Source: Candidatus Laterigemmans baculatus (GTDB lineage: Bacteria > Planctomycetota > Planctomycetia > Pirellulales > Pirellulaceae). Taken from it: DNA of 64,000 nt. The stretch covers positions 1 through 64,000 of the forward strand of contig NZ_WRPR01000149.1 of assembly GCF_010367455.1 (NCBI RefSeq), in the 5' to 3' direction. This document shows, piece by piece, positions 52,168 through 60,254 of this stretch (positions are counted from its first letter, which is position 1; each line of letters opens with the position of its first letter). A program made the translations under genes and the position numbers. The notes beneath the pieces are model-generated. The model did not search any database, was not told the origin of the DNA, and was given only the letters and a program-made list of their open reading frames with translations.

Positions 52168-53730
52168 TCAGGAGAACTCGGCGTATTCGTCGAATTCGCT
52201 GTGCCGGTCGGGAGCCTTATCGTAGAACCGGGTGAAGTCCTTCTCCCACACCAGTTCGACTTCGCCGACCGGACCGTTACGCTGCTTGGCGATGATGATC
52301 TCGGCCTGCCCAGCGTACTGGGCCTGGTCCTCGCCGCGGTGGTAGTACTCTTCGCGGTGGACGAACATCACGACGTCGGCGTCCTGTTCGATGGCCCCCG
52401 ATTCCCGCAAGTGGCTCAGCCGCGGGCGGTGGTCCTTGCCCTCTTCGGCTTGCCGGTTGAGCTGGGAGAGGCAGAGCACCGGGACGTCGAGCTCACGGGC
52501 CATCCCTTTCAGGCGGCGGGCGATTTTCGCCACCTGTTCTTGGCGCGGGTCGCGGGGGTTGTCCGGCTCGATCAACTGCAGGTAGTCGATCACGATCAAT
52601 CCGAGTTTGCCGTGGCGGCGCTTGATCCGCCGGGCGCCGGCGGCGATCTCGCTGACCGTGCGGCTCGGCGAATCGTCGACGAACAGTGGCGATTGGCTGA
52701 TCTCGCTGGCCGTCTGGCTCAGCCGAATCCGATCGTCGTTGCTGATCGTTCCGTTTCGCAGCCGGTGACCATTGACCTTGGCCAACGAGCAGAGCATTCG
52801 GTCAGCCAACTCGATCGCCGCCATTTCCAAGCTGATGAACAGCACCGGCTCTTGGAGCTCGATCGCCACGAACTGGGCGATGTTCATCGCGAACGCCGTT
52901 TTCCCCATACTCGGGCGAGCGGCGAGAATGATCATCTCGGTGTTGTGCAGCCCGCCGGTCATGTCGTCGAAGTCTTTGAAGCCCGTCTCGACTCCCCCTT
53001 CGACGTGCTCGCCGGCCAAACGGGCGTCGATGCGGTCCATCGACTGGTGCAACACGTCGCTGATCGCGTTCAGCGAATTGGCCGTCCGCCCGTCCATGAT
53101 CGAGAAGATTTTCTGCTCGGCCTGGGCGACGAGATCACGAGCATCGTGCGTCTGCTCGTAGGCGTCGGCGAGGATCTCGGTGCTCGACTCGATCAGCTTC
53201 CGGAAAGTGGCTTTCTCGGCGACGATCTGGGCGTAGTAGACGGCGTGGGCCGCGTTCGGAACCGCTTGGCTCAGCTGCCCGAGGTAGGCGGCCCCGCCGA
53301 TCGCTTCGAACTGCTCCTTGCGTTTGAGTCGCGAGACGAGCAGGGTGATGTCGATCTTTTCCCCTTCGTCGTACATCTCGCGAAGGACCGCATAGAGTTT
53401 GCGGTTAGCGTCGTCGTAGAAGTCGTCCGGACGCAGCAAGGTCGCCAAATCGTCGCAGCATTCGGGCAGGATCAGAACGCTTCCCAGGACCCCCATTTCG
53501 GCCTCGAGGTCGAACGGGGGATGGCGTTTGAGGATCTCCGCGGTACTGCTCCGCCGCGGTTTGTCGCCGCGCTGCCGCGATCCACTGCCCTTGCCGTCGT
53601 TGCTATTGGCGATCAAAGCCGATCCACTCCGTTTGGATTTGCTGGTTTGCGGCACACGTGCCCACTGCTTCGCTCTCCCGGGAATCGGGCCCCAAGGTCT
53701 TGAGGCCCCCGGGTTTTGAGGTCCCAGCAT
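52168..53730 (-). CDS. dnaB: Replicative DNA helicase DnaB
   Basis: 520 aa. The N-terminal domain is visible as PPFDLEAEMGVLGSVLI. The RecA-like motor has Walker A ARPSMGKTAFAMNIAQ, then LFISLEMAAIELADRML, Walker B LGLIVIDYLQL, and ELDVPVLCLSQLNRQAE; the arginine finger is near SHLRESGAIEQDADV. Unwinds the chromosome at the fork as a hexamer. The ~60 residues before the N-terminal domain are rich in Arg, Ser and Lys. ATG at 53730 is preferred; the frame is open to 53757. No intein or split site seen. Confidence 0.97.
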   Translation of the reverse strand: MLGPQNPGASRPWGPIPGRAKQWARVPQTSKSKRSGSALIANSNDGKGSGSRQRGDKPRRSSTAEILKRHPPFDLEAEMGVLGSVLILPECCDDLATLLRPDDFYDDANRKLYAVLREMYDEGEKIDITLLVSRLKRKEQFEAIGGAAYLGQLSQAVPNAAHAVYYAQIVAEKATFRKLIESSTEILADAYEQTHDARDLVAQAEQKIFSIMDGRTANSLNAISDVLHQSMDRIDARLAGEHVEGGVETGFKDFDDMTGGLHNTEMIILAARPSMGKTAFAMNIAQFVAIELQEPVLFISLEMAAIELADRMLCSLAKVNGHRLRNGTISNDDRIRLSQTASEISQSPLFVDDSPSRTVSEIAAGARRIKRRHGKLGLIVIDYLQLIEPDNPRDPRQEQVAKIARRLKGMARELDVPVLCLSQLNRQAEEGKDHRPRLSHLRESGAIEQDADVVMFVHREEYYHRGEDQAQYAGQAEIIIAKQRNGPVGEVELVWEKDFTRFYDKAPDRHSEFDEYAEFS

Positions 53731-53999
53731 GGTCGTCGCTCGCTGGCGAGGACGCAACCGAGGCTGTCCCGGCGTGCCCGCCGAACCGGGGTTTACCTCT
53801 TTTTATCGGCACTTCCCGGAGTCTCGATCCACTCCGAGCGGCTGTGGACAACCGGTCGAGCGACTGCTGCGCGACGCCAGCGGGGAATTTTACCATGCGT
53901 CGGTGACCGCTGGGGGGCAAGGCTGGGGGGGCAGCAGCTTGCTGGCCGTTTGGCTGGTTGTTTACAACGGGGCGGTCTCCCGATCCCTATGTCTCTCGA

Positions 54000-55118
54000 G
54001 TGGTTGAGGCCGGTTTGTCTAAGAAGAAACGCCGTCGCATCTTCAAACCGTTTCGTCGTGCCTCGCGTCCCGGTGCGGTGCCCGGTACGATCCGCCCGGC
54101 GGCCGATGCGCCCCCGCCGCTGATCGATTTGTTCGCCTACGACGAACACCGGGTCCACCGAGCCAAGAACGTCACGGCCGAGGAAGTCGCCCGCGCTCGA
54201 GGCTCGGCCCGCGTCGTGTGGATCAATGTCAGCGGGCTCGGCGACGCCGACGTGATCCGCTCGGTGGGGCAGACGTTCGGGCTTCACGAGTTGGCCCTCG
54301 AAGACGTGGTCAACGTGCACCAGCGGGCGAAGGTCGAGGAGTTCGAGCACTATCTGTTCGTCGTCGCCCGGATGGTGAGAAACCACCAGGAGCGGCTCGA
54401 GAGCGAGCAGTTCAGTCTGTTCATCGGATCGAACTTCATCGTCACGTTTCAGGAGCATGTGGGGGACTGCTTCAACGGGATCCGCAATCGCTTGCGGTCC
54501 CCCGAGAGCCCGCTGCGGTCGCGGGGGCCCGACTTTCTCGCCTACGCGTTGCTCGACGCCGTGATCGATGCCTACTTTGCTCCGATCGAAGCCTTTGGTG
54601 AGTCGCTCGAGCGAATCGAAGACGAGCTCGAGATCCGTCCGACTCCGGAGCTGGTCGGACAATTGCACCAGATCCGTAGCGATTTGCTCCTGCTCAGGCG
54701 ATCGATCTGGCCTCAGCGAGAAGCGATCAACAACTTGCTCCGCGACGACAACCGCTTGATCACCCGCGACACGCGACTGTTCCTCCGCGACGTCTACGAC
54801 CATACCGTCCAGCTGGTCGACGTCACCGAGACCTACCGAGAGCTATGCGCCGATTTGCGCGAACTGCACTACGCGCGGATCGGCCATCGGACCAACGAAG
54901 TGATGAAAGTCCTCACGATCATCTCCACGATCTTCATGCCGCTGAGCTTCATCACCGGACTCTACGGGATGAACTTCGACACCTCCGCCTCGCCGTTCAA
55001 CATGCCGGAGCTGCACGCCCGGTACGGCTATCCGATGGCTTTGGCGGCGATGGCCACGACCGCCGGAATCCTGCTCTACTTCTTCCGCCGCCGAGGCTGG
55101 CTCCATCGCGAGATCTGA
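54000..55118 (+). CDS. corA: CorA-type magnesium/cobalt transporter
   Basis: About 372 aa. Large cytoplasmic N-terminal domain (VVWINVSGLGDADVIRSVGQ, EEFEHYLFVVARMV) and two C-terminal membrane helices carrying the diagnostic LYGMNFDTSASPF: the GMN selectivity motif. Pentameric inner-membrane channel for Mg2+. The start is uncertain: in-frame TTG (53958), GTG (54000) and TTG (54015) all lie before the basic segment KKKRRRIFKPFRR. I use the GTG. Divergent from dnaB. Confidence 0.93.
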   Translation: MVEAGLSKKKRRRIFKPFRRASRPGAVPGTIRPAADAPPPLIDLFAYDEHRVHRAKNVTAEEVARARGSARVVWINVSGLGDADVIRSVGQTFGLHELALEDVVNVHQRAKVEEFEHYLFVVARMVRNHQERLESEQFSLFIGSNFIVTFQEHVGDCFNGIRNRLRSPESPLRSRGPDFLAYALLDAVIDAYFAPIEAFGESLERIEDELEIRPTPELVGQLHQIRSDLLLLRRSIWPQREAINNLLRDDNRLITRDTRLFLRDVYDHTVQLVDVTETYRELCADLRELHYARIGHRTNEVMKVLTIISTIFMPLSFITGLYGMNFDTSASPFNMPELHARYGYPMALAAMATTAGILLYFFRRRGWLHREI

Positions 55119-55157
55119 TGGTCTGCCTTAGTCGCAGCAGGATGGCTCGCGGATCGA

Positions 55158-55226
55158 TCGTTTAACGGCAAGCCGAAGGCGACGGAGTTTTGAAAAAGCA
55201 GTCGTCTTCGGCTTGCCATTAAACGA
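55158..55226. repeat. R6 long imperfect palindrome
   Basis: Arms of 26 bp at 55158-55183 and 55201-55226 match with two mismatches (TCGTTTAACGGCAAGCCGAA against its partner). The loop contains an A/T-rich TTTTGAAAAA. It follows the corA stop by 40 bp. The remaining 340 bp to the next gene contain no recognisable feature apart from an AAGGGGGTGG ~12 nt before the decarboxylase ATG. Confidence 0.8.
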
Positions 55227-55566
55227 ACCGAGCAGCAGTTTTTTTGGATGTCCACTCGGGGCTCGTCCAAGGGGGATTCCCCCGCGATTTGCGGCATTTC
55301 CGCAGGTCTGGGCGGTGGAGAGCTGAGGTCGGGGGGAGGATTTTTCAAGAAATTGAAAAGACGGATAGACGGCGGGAACCGGCGGTCGTAATCTTCCGCC
55401 TCGCAGCGTCGAAGGGCAGCGAAAAAGTTGCCCGCCGCACGTTACGCGGAACCGGGAATTTTCGGTTGAACCGGAACTCGAGTTCCGCGGTCATTGCAGC
55501 CGAAAGTGTACCTCGTTCGAAGATCGTCCGAACCAAATTTTCTTAAGGGGGTGGTCATCCACCTGT

Positions 55567-56733
55567 ATGCTCACCGACATCCTGACGCCGCCGACGTTGC
55601 GGCAGCCCCAGCCCGTACTGAACTTTGATCAAGCACGAGCGTTGGGTGACCAGCACGGAACTCCGCTGTTGGTCGTGTCACGATCCCGGGTCATCGAAAC
55701 CTACCGCACGATGCGGGAGAATTTGCCGGGAGTGGAGCTGTTCTACGCGGCGAAAGCCAACCCCGATCCGCACATCCTCAAGGTCCTGTGCGAAGAGGGT
55801 TGCAGCGTAGATGTCTGTTCCTACGGGGAACTTCAGGCGGCTCTCCAAGCCGGCTTCACCCCCGAGTCGATGTTGCATACGCACCCCTGTAAGACCGACC
55901 GCAACCTCTTGGACTGCTATGCCGAGGGCGTGCGGTGGTTTGTTTACGACAATCCGGCGGAATTGGACAAAATCGCCCGGCTGACCCCCGACGTGAATCT
56001 GCTCCTGCGATTGGCCGTTTCGGCCGACTCGAGCATGATCAATCTGTCCGCCAAGTTCGGCGCCGAACTCAGTTCAGCGATCGAGATGCTGCTCGAGGCC
56101 CGGCACCGGGGGCTGAACGTTCGCGGATTCTCGTTCCACGTCGGTTCGCAGTGCCTCAACCCTGGGGACTACGAAGCGGCGCTGGCCGGAGTGCGGCGAG
56201 TGTGGGATGAAGCGCTGCGGCTGGGCTTCGAACTGGAAGTGCTCGATATCGGCGGCGGTTTTCCCGCCCCGTATCGCGACGACCGGTTGATGCTCCTGGC
56301 CGAGTTCTGCCAGACCGTCTCGCGGGGACTGCAAGCAACCTTTGGCGATCTTCCGGTGCGGTTGATCGCTGAACCGGGCCGCGGGTTGTGTGCCGAGAGC
56401 GTCACCTTGATCACTCGGGTGATCGGCAAAAGCGTCCGCAGTGGCACCGCGTGGTACTTCATCGACGACGGCCTGTACGGCTCGTTCTCGGGCAAGGCGT
56501 TCGACCACACCGACTTCCAGCTGCTCGCGGACAATCCGTTTGGCCTGCCGACCAGCCCCTGCGTGGTCGCCGGACCGACGTGTGACAGTAGCGACGTGGT
56601 CTCTCGCGATCAGCTGCTGCCCGAGTTGAACATCGGCGACCTGTTGCTGGTCCCCACGATGGGAGCCTACACCGGCGCCAGCGCCTGTCCCTTCAACGGC
56701 CTGCCGGTCGCTAGCTCGGTCGCGATCGACTGA
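55567..56733 (+). CDS. Fold-III PLP-dependent decarboxylase (ornithine/lysine decarboxylase-like)
   Basis: 388 aa. Alanine-racemase-fold amino acid decarboxylase. PLP-Lys is K63 in FYAAKANPDP; the phosphate-binding glycines are LDIGGGFP; EPGRG follows; the Cys of the partner active site is C339 in GPTCDSSD; and YTGASACPFNG completes the site. The GPTCDSSD form fits ornithine or lysine decarboxylase better than diaminopimelate decarboxylase, which has a different loop. Probably the first step of polyamine synthesis. Monocistronic, with a strong terminator 28 bp after the stop. Confidence 0.88.
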   Translation: MLTDILTPPTLRQPQPVLNFDQARALGDQHGTPLLVVSRSRVIETYRTMRENLPGVELFYAAKANPDPHILKVLCEEGCSVDVCSYGELQAALQAGFTPESMLHTHPCKTDRNLLDCYAEGVRWFVYDNPAELDKIARLTPDVNLLLRLAVSADSSMINLSAKFGAELSSAIEMLLEARHRGLNVRGFSFHVGSQCLNPGDYEAALAGVRRVWDEALRLGFELEVLDIGGGFPAPYRDDRLMLLAEFCQTVSRGLQATFGDLPVRLIAEPGRGLCAESVTLITRVIGKSVRSGTAWYFIDDGLYGSFSGKAFDHTDFQLLADNPFGLPTSPCVVAGPTCDSSDVVSRDQLLPELNIGDLLLVPTMGAYTGASACPFNGLPVASSVAID

Positions 56734-56761
56734 GCGGCAACGTCCCGCCGAGCAAACAACA

Positions 56762-56804
56762 AAAACGGGACTTTCGCCAAGCCGGCGGAAGTCCCGTTTT
56801 TTTT
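56762..56804 (+). terminator. Rho-independent terminator of the decarboxylase gene
   Basis: Stem 56762-56778 (AAAACGGGACTTTCGCC) pairs with 56784-56800, interrupted only by one G-U, around the loop AAGCC, and runs into eight T. This is the clearest intrinsic terminator in the window. Confidence 0.93.
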
Positions 56805-56817
56805 GTAGGGTCGCGTC

Positions 56818-57015
56818 CAGATACCCTCCTCCCGAACATTGGGCTCTACACAAGTCCAAGAGCTAGAAAAGGCACCGCCATCACCCTCCCCCCGGGAGGG
56901 TCGCGAGGAACGAGCGGGGAGGGTTTCCGCAACGGTGAGTTTCACGTAGGGCTATCGTTCGGGATTGCTCTCCCTCCCCTCGCTGACGCTCGACCCTCCC
57001 GGGGGGAGGGTGATG
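56818..57015. repeat. R3 element with conserved left flank
   Basis: Inverted orientation. Flank 56818-56878 contains GGGCTCTACACAAGTC and AAAAGGCACC, also found before the R3 remnant at 63.89 kb. The two arms are 56879-56923 and 56970-57015. The gap to the next CDS (stop at 57068) contains nothing else recognised. Confidence 0.75.
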
Positions 57016-57067
57016 ACAGGTCGTGCGACTTGCCTAGAGACCAGTGCACCGAGGGAGGGTGACGCGA

Positions 57068-57625
57068 CTACCGGGCCTCGACCGCTTCTTCGGCTTCCGC
57101 CCCTTCGACTTGCGGCTCTTCGACCTCGATCGGTTCGACCTCGACCGGTTCGCCGGCGTCGATATCCGAGGCATCGAAGACGCCGTCATCTCCGGTGTTC
57201 TCGATCGGCACGGGAATCGAGCGTCCGTCCTCGGTCTCGAGCGTGGCCGAGATAATCTGGTTGTTGCCTTGCGGCGAGGTTTCGACCAGCAGGACGCCGT
57301 CGGCTTGGCTGCCGTCGACGTGCAGCACCATCACCGGAGTCCCCGTGTTGTTCTCGTTCCGCTGGGCCGTCTCCACCAGGCTGACCGACATCGATTCAAT
57401 CTCTCCCAGCTCCTGTTCGATCACCGGGTTGCCCTGCAGTTGGCGTTTGAACTCTTCGCCCATCGCCGTCTGCGCTTGGTTCCAGCCGAAGTAGATCAAG
57501 GCCGCGAAGCCGCCGCAGATCAAGAGCCCGATCAAGGCCAGGACGGCGAGCACGATCAGGACGATCTTCAGGCCCGAAGTGGACTTGGCCGGCGGAGTGG
57601 CGTCGGGTTGGAAGGTGGCAGACAT
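57068..57625 (-). CDS. Single-pass membrane protein, unknown function
   Basis: 185 aa. Short cytoplasmic N-terminus (MSATFQPDATPPAKSTSGLK), one long membrane segment (about 20-47: IVLIVLAVLALIGLLICGG), then an extracytoplasmic domain and a strongly acidic tail rich in Glu, Val and Pro (EPVEVEPIEVEEPQVE). AAGGAA lies 8 nt before the ATG at 57625. No family recognised; such glutamate-rich tails often bind cations or are simply disordered. Confidence 0.6.
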   Translation of the reverse strand: MSATFQPDATPPAKSTSGLKIVLIVLAVLALIGLLICGGFAALIYFGWNQAQTAMGEEFKRQLQGNPVIEQELGEIESMSVSLVETAQRNENNTGTPVMVLHVDGSQADGVLLVETSPQGNNQIISATLETEDGRSIPVPIENTGDDGVFDASDIDAGEPVEVEPIEVEEPQVEGAEAEEAVEAR

Positions 57626-57736
57626 GGGGGCGATTCCTTGTGAGTTGAGAATGCTTGGGGGAGTGGGAGAGGTGGCAAAGGTAGGTCGCATCCGGCGGAG
57701 CGATGTCTCCACGAGAGTCGCGCGTACAGCGTACCG

Positions 57737-58699
57737 CTAACGGCTGCGAATGTAAGATCCCGAGTCGATTCCCAGCCGCCGGGCGAGGGGCTGAATCTGC
57801 TCGCAAAAACGGCCGGCGTCGCTCGGGTAACCGGCGGTGGGTACCAACGGTTCGCCATGGTGCGATTGCCAAAAAGCGTTGAACCGTTCCATCAGTCGCT
57901 CCCGAAGGTACTTGGCGATCATCGAGGCGAGCGCGACCGGCACGAAGCGATCCCCCTTGACCGTGAAACGCCAATCGATCGTCCGCTCCGCCTCCTCTAA
58001 GTGATAGCGACTTTCGGGCGAGCCTTCTCGCAAAATCCGCAGCCCGCCGTCGGGCCGCGTGTGCTGCAGCAGTCCGCCGTAGCGGTGGCGTCCCCCGTGG
58101 CGGTCGCTGAAGACGTGCACTTCCCCTTCGGCTGGAACCGCATCGATCCGCTCGCTAGCAAGTCGCAGTGTCGCCTCCGACAGCAGCGACGCTTTGTTGC
58201 CCAGCGATTCGCAGAGCCGATTGAAGGGGCCGGCGTCGATCACGCGAGCGGCGACGGCAACGAGCTGCAGGCCAGACTCCGCCAAAACCTTCTCGACCAA
58301 CTCCCGGTGACGGAGCGTGCGGTCGCTCGGAGCCGCGAGCGGAAAGGGGACCTGCAGACGGCCGGACCAGGGGCACCGGCTCAGCTCTGCGTGATCCTCC
58401 GGGCAGAGACGAGCGAGCAAGTCGCCGAGCGTGTGCGGGTCGCGAAAGGCGGAAGCACCGAAGGCAGCGATCGTCGATTCGAGTCCCGCCAGGCTCCCGG
58501 CGGCGCGCGGGTTGAACAGTTTCTTGGAGTCGCCGATCGGCAACCGCTCGCCCTCCTCGGTCGTCAAACCGCCTTCGAATGGGGCAAAGGCGTCGGCGAC
58601 CGAGCGGCCCTCGGGCGTCTTCCAGACCGTGGCCACGATTACCAGCGGACCGAGCGTTGGGCCGTAGCCTGCTTCGTCCGTTCCAATCAGCAGTGGCAC
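57737..58699 (-). CDS. Divergent RNase HII-like protein
   Basis: 320 aa from a GTG at 58699 with GGAG seven bases upstream (an ATG at 58765 would add 22 residues). RNase HII features: IGTDEAGYGPTLGPLVIVA (D8, E9, compare GIDEAGRGP), PIGDSKKLFNP, VFSDRHGGRHRYGG, and ASMIAKYLRERLM (compare SIAAKVTRD). It is much longer than RNase HII (~200 aa): extra sequence of ~100 residues is inserted in the middle, and the last acidic residue is Glu instead of Asp. Probably a nuclease of RNA-DNA hybrids, or a relative that has gained another role. Confidence 0.7.
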   Translation of the reverse strand: MPLLIGTDEAGYGPTLGPLVIVATVWKTPEGRSVADAFAPFEGGLTTEEGERLPIGDSKKLFNPRAAGSLAGLESTIAAFGASAFRDPHTLGDLLARLCPEDHAELSRCPWSGRLQVPFPLAAPSDRTLRHRELVEKVLAESGLQLVAVAARVIDAGPFNRLCESLGNKASLLSEATLRLASERIDAVPAEGEVHVFSDRHGGRHRYGGLLQHTRPDGGLRILREGSPESRYHLEEAERTIDWRFTVKGDRFVPVALASMIAKYLRERLMERFNAFWQSHHGEPLVPTAGYPSDAGRFCEQIQPLARRLGIDSGSYIRSR

Positions 58700-58908
58700 C
58701 GAAGAGCTCCAGGAATTGGGGCGGCGAAGCGAACGGGGCGGCGAAGCGGGCAAAGCACTGAGCATGAAGGGGCCACCGGAAGCGGTGGGGGCTCGAGTAT
58801 AGTAACAGCTCGCCGGCGCTCGAAGCCCCGCGTTTCGGGTATAGTCGTCGCCGTCAGGCTTACAGCATTGAGTTATCGCCCTTCCCTTGATTTCCTGGGA
58901 GTATTCGT

Positions 58909-59922
58909 ATGCGTACCCGTCTCTCGGAGGCCGCTCGCGGTGGTCTCTTCACGTTCGGTCTCGGTTTGACGCTGGCGGTGGTTGGCACCGCCAGCACCCA
59001 CGCTCGCGGCGAGTCCGATCGGGCGTCTTCGAACGGTGACTCCCCCGCGGCCCAGTACACCGTCAAAGCGACTCCCGAAGGCAAGGCGGTTTACCGCGAC
59101 GGCGAACTGCTCACCGAGTACATCACCCTCAGCGGCCGCAAACCGATCCTGTGGCCGGTCATCGGCCCCGACGGCGTCGCGATGACCCGCTCCTACCCGA
59201 TGGGACCGACCAAGGAACAGGAGCGGGAGGATCACATCCACCATCGCTCGTTCTGGTTCACCCACGGGGAAGTCAACGGGATCGACTTCTGGGCCGAAAC
59301 CGAGAACGGGGGGACGACCAAGCACCGCGAGTTCACCGCGGTCGAGGAAGGCTCGACCGCCAAAATTTCCACCACCAACGATTGGGTCGGCCCGGATGGC
59401 AAGCGCGTGCTCAGCGACGAGCGGACGCTCGTGTTTGGTGACGACGGCGGCCATCGCTACATCGACGTCGATATCACCTTGAAAGCGACCGACGGTCCGG
59501 TCCACTTCGGCGACACCAAAGAAGGCTCGTTCGGGCTCCGGCTCGCCGGGACGATGAAGCTGGACGCCGAGCCGGGTGGAAGCATCCTGACCAGCCGCGG
59601 CGTCAAAGATGCGAAAGCCTGGGGAACCGAGGCCGAGTGGGTCGATTACGTCGGACCGATCGACGGCAAGACGTACGGCGTCACGATCATGAACCACCCG
59701 TCGAGCTTCGGATTCCCCAACCGCTGGCACGTCCGTTCCTACGGCTTGTTCGCAGCCAACCCGTTCGGCCAGTACCACTTTACCGGCGGCGAGCCGACCG
59801 ACGGCGTGCGGCTCGAGGCCGGCGACTCGCTGCGGCTCCGCTACCGCGTCGTGCTGCACCGCGGCGACAGCGAACAGGCTCAAATTGCCCAGGCCTGGAA
59901 ACGCTACGAAGCGACGGAGTGA
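58909..59922 (+). CDS. Exported PmoA-like (DUF6807) protein
   Basis: 337 aa. Signal peptide (GLFTFGLGLTLAVVGTASTHARG) after GGGAG seven bases upstream of the ATG. The body has the DUF6807 pattern: YRDGELLTEY, KPILWPVIGPDGVAMTRSYP, DHIHHRSFWFTHGEVNGIDFW and YGVTIMNHPSSFGFPNRWHV. This beta-sandwich family is frequent in planctomycetes, often near carbohydrate metabolism genes; the original PmoA name does not imply methane oxidation here. No partner genes adjacent. Confidence 0.85.
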   Translation: MRTRLSEAARGGLFTFGLGLTLAVVGTASTHARGESDRASSNGDSPAAQYTVKATPEGKAVYRDGELLTEYITLSGRKPILWPVIGPDGVAMTRSYPMGPTKEQEREDHIHHRSFWFTHGEVNGIDFWAETENGGTTKHREFTAVEEGSTAKISTTNDWVGPDGKRVLSDERTLVFGDDGGHRYIDVDITLKATDGPVHFGDTKEGSFGLRLAGTMKLDAEPGGSILTSRGVKDAKAWGTEAEWVDYVGPIDGKTYGVTIMNHPSSFGFPNRWHVRSYGLFAANPFGQYHFTGGEPTDGVRLEAGDSLRLRYRVVLHRGDSEQAQIAQAWKRYEATE

Positions 59923-59942
59923 CAGCGGAGCGCGATCATTCC

Positions 59943-60220
59943 GTCACCCTCCCCCCGGGAGGGTCGCGAGGAACGAGCGGGGAGGGCTCAGTCGCTAAGC
60001 GCTGTCAGAAAACCCTGAGCCGACGGCGCTAGCCGCGGGTGCTGCAGCGAAAATTCCGGGGCTGCGAGGCCCGAGGCTAGCGCCTGCGGCTCACCCGAGG
60101 CTAGCGCCTGCGGCTCACCCGAGGCTAGCGCCTGCGGCTCACCCGAGGCTAGCGCCTGCGGCTCAAAAGACTGAAGCCCTCCCCGGGCCTCAGAGCCCGA
60201 CCCTCCCGGGGGGAGGGTGA
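59943..60220. repeat. R3 halves enclosing an R2 element with 4x24-bp arm
   Basis: Outer layer: R3 arms in inverted orientation at 59943-59988 and 60176-60220. Inner: R2 left arm TGAGCCGACGGCGCTAGCC at 60016-60034 (preceded by GCTGTCAGA), then four exact 24-bp copies of the other arm (CCCGAGGCTAGCGCCTGCGG plus four) at 60070-60093, 60094-60117, 60118-60141 and 60142-60165. It fills the 332-bp gap between the convergent PmoA-like and GspE-like genes. Confidence 0.88.
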
Positions 60221-60254
60221 ATTTCGCGCTCGTAGCACTCCCCCGCCGCGTCCG

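Noticed and set aside
52168-53757. Replication origin near dnaB
   Set aside because: No dnaA, dnaN or clustered DnaA boxes were seen; the adjacent repeats are the general intergenic families.
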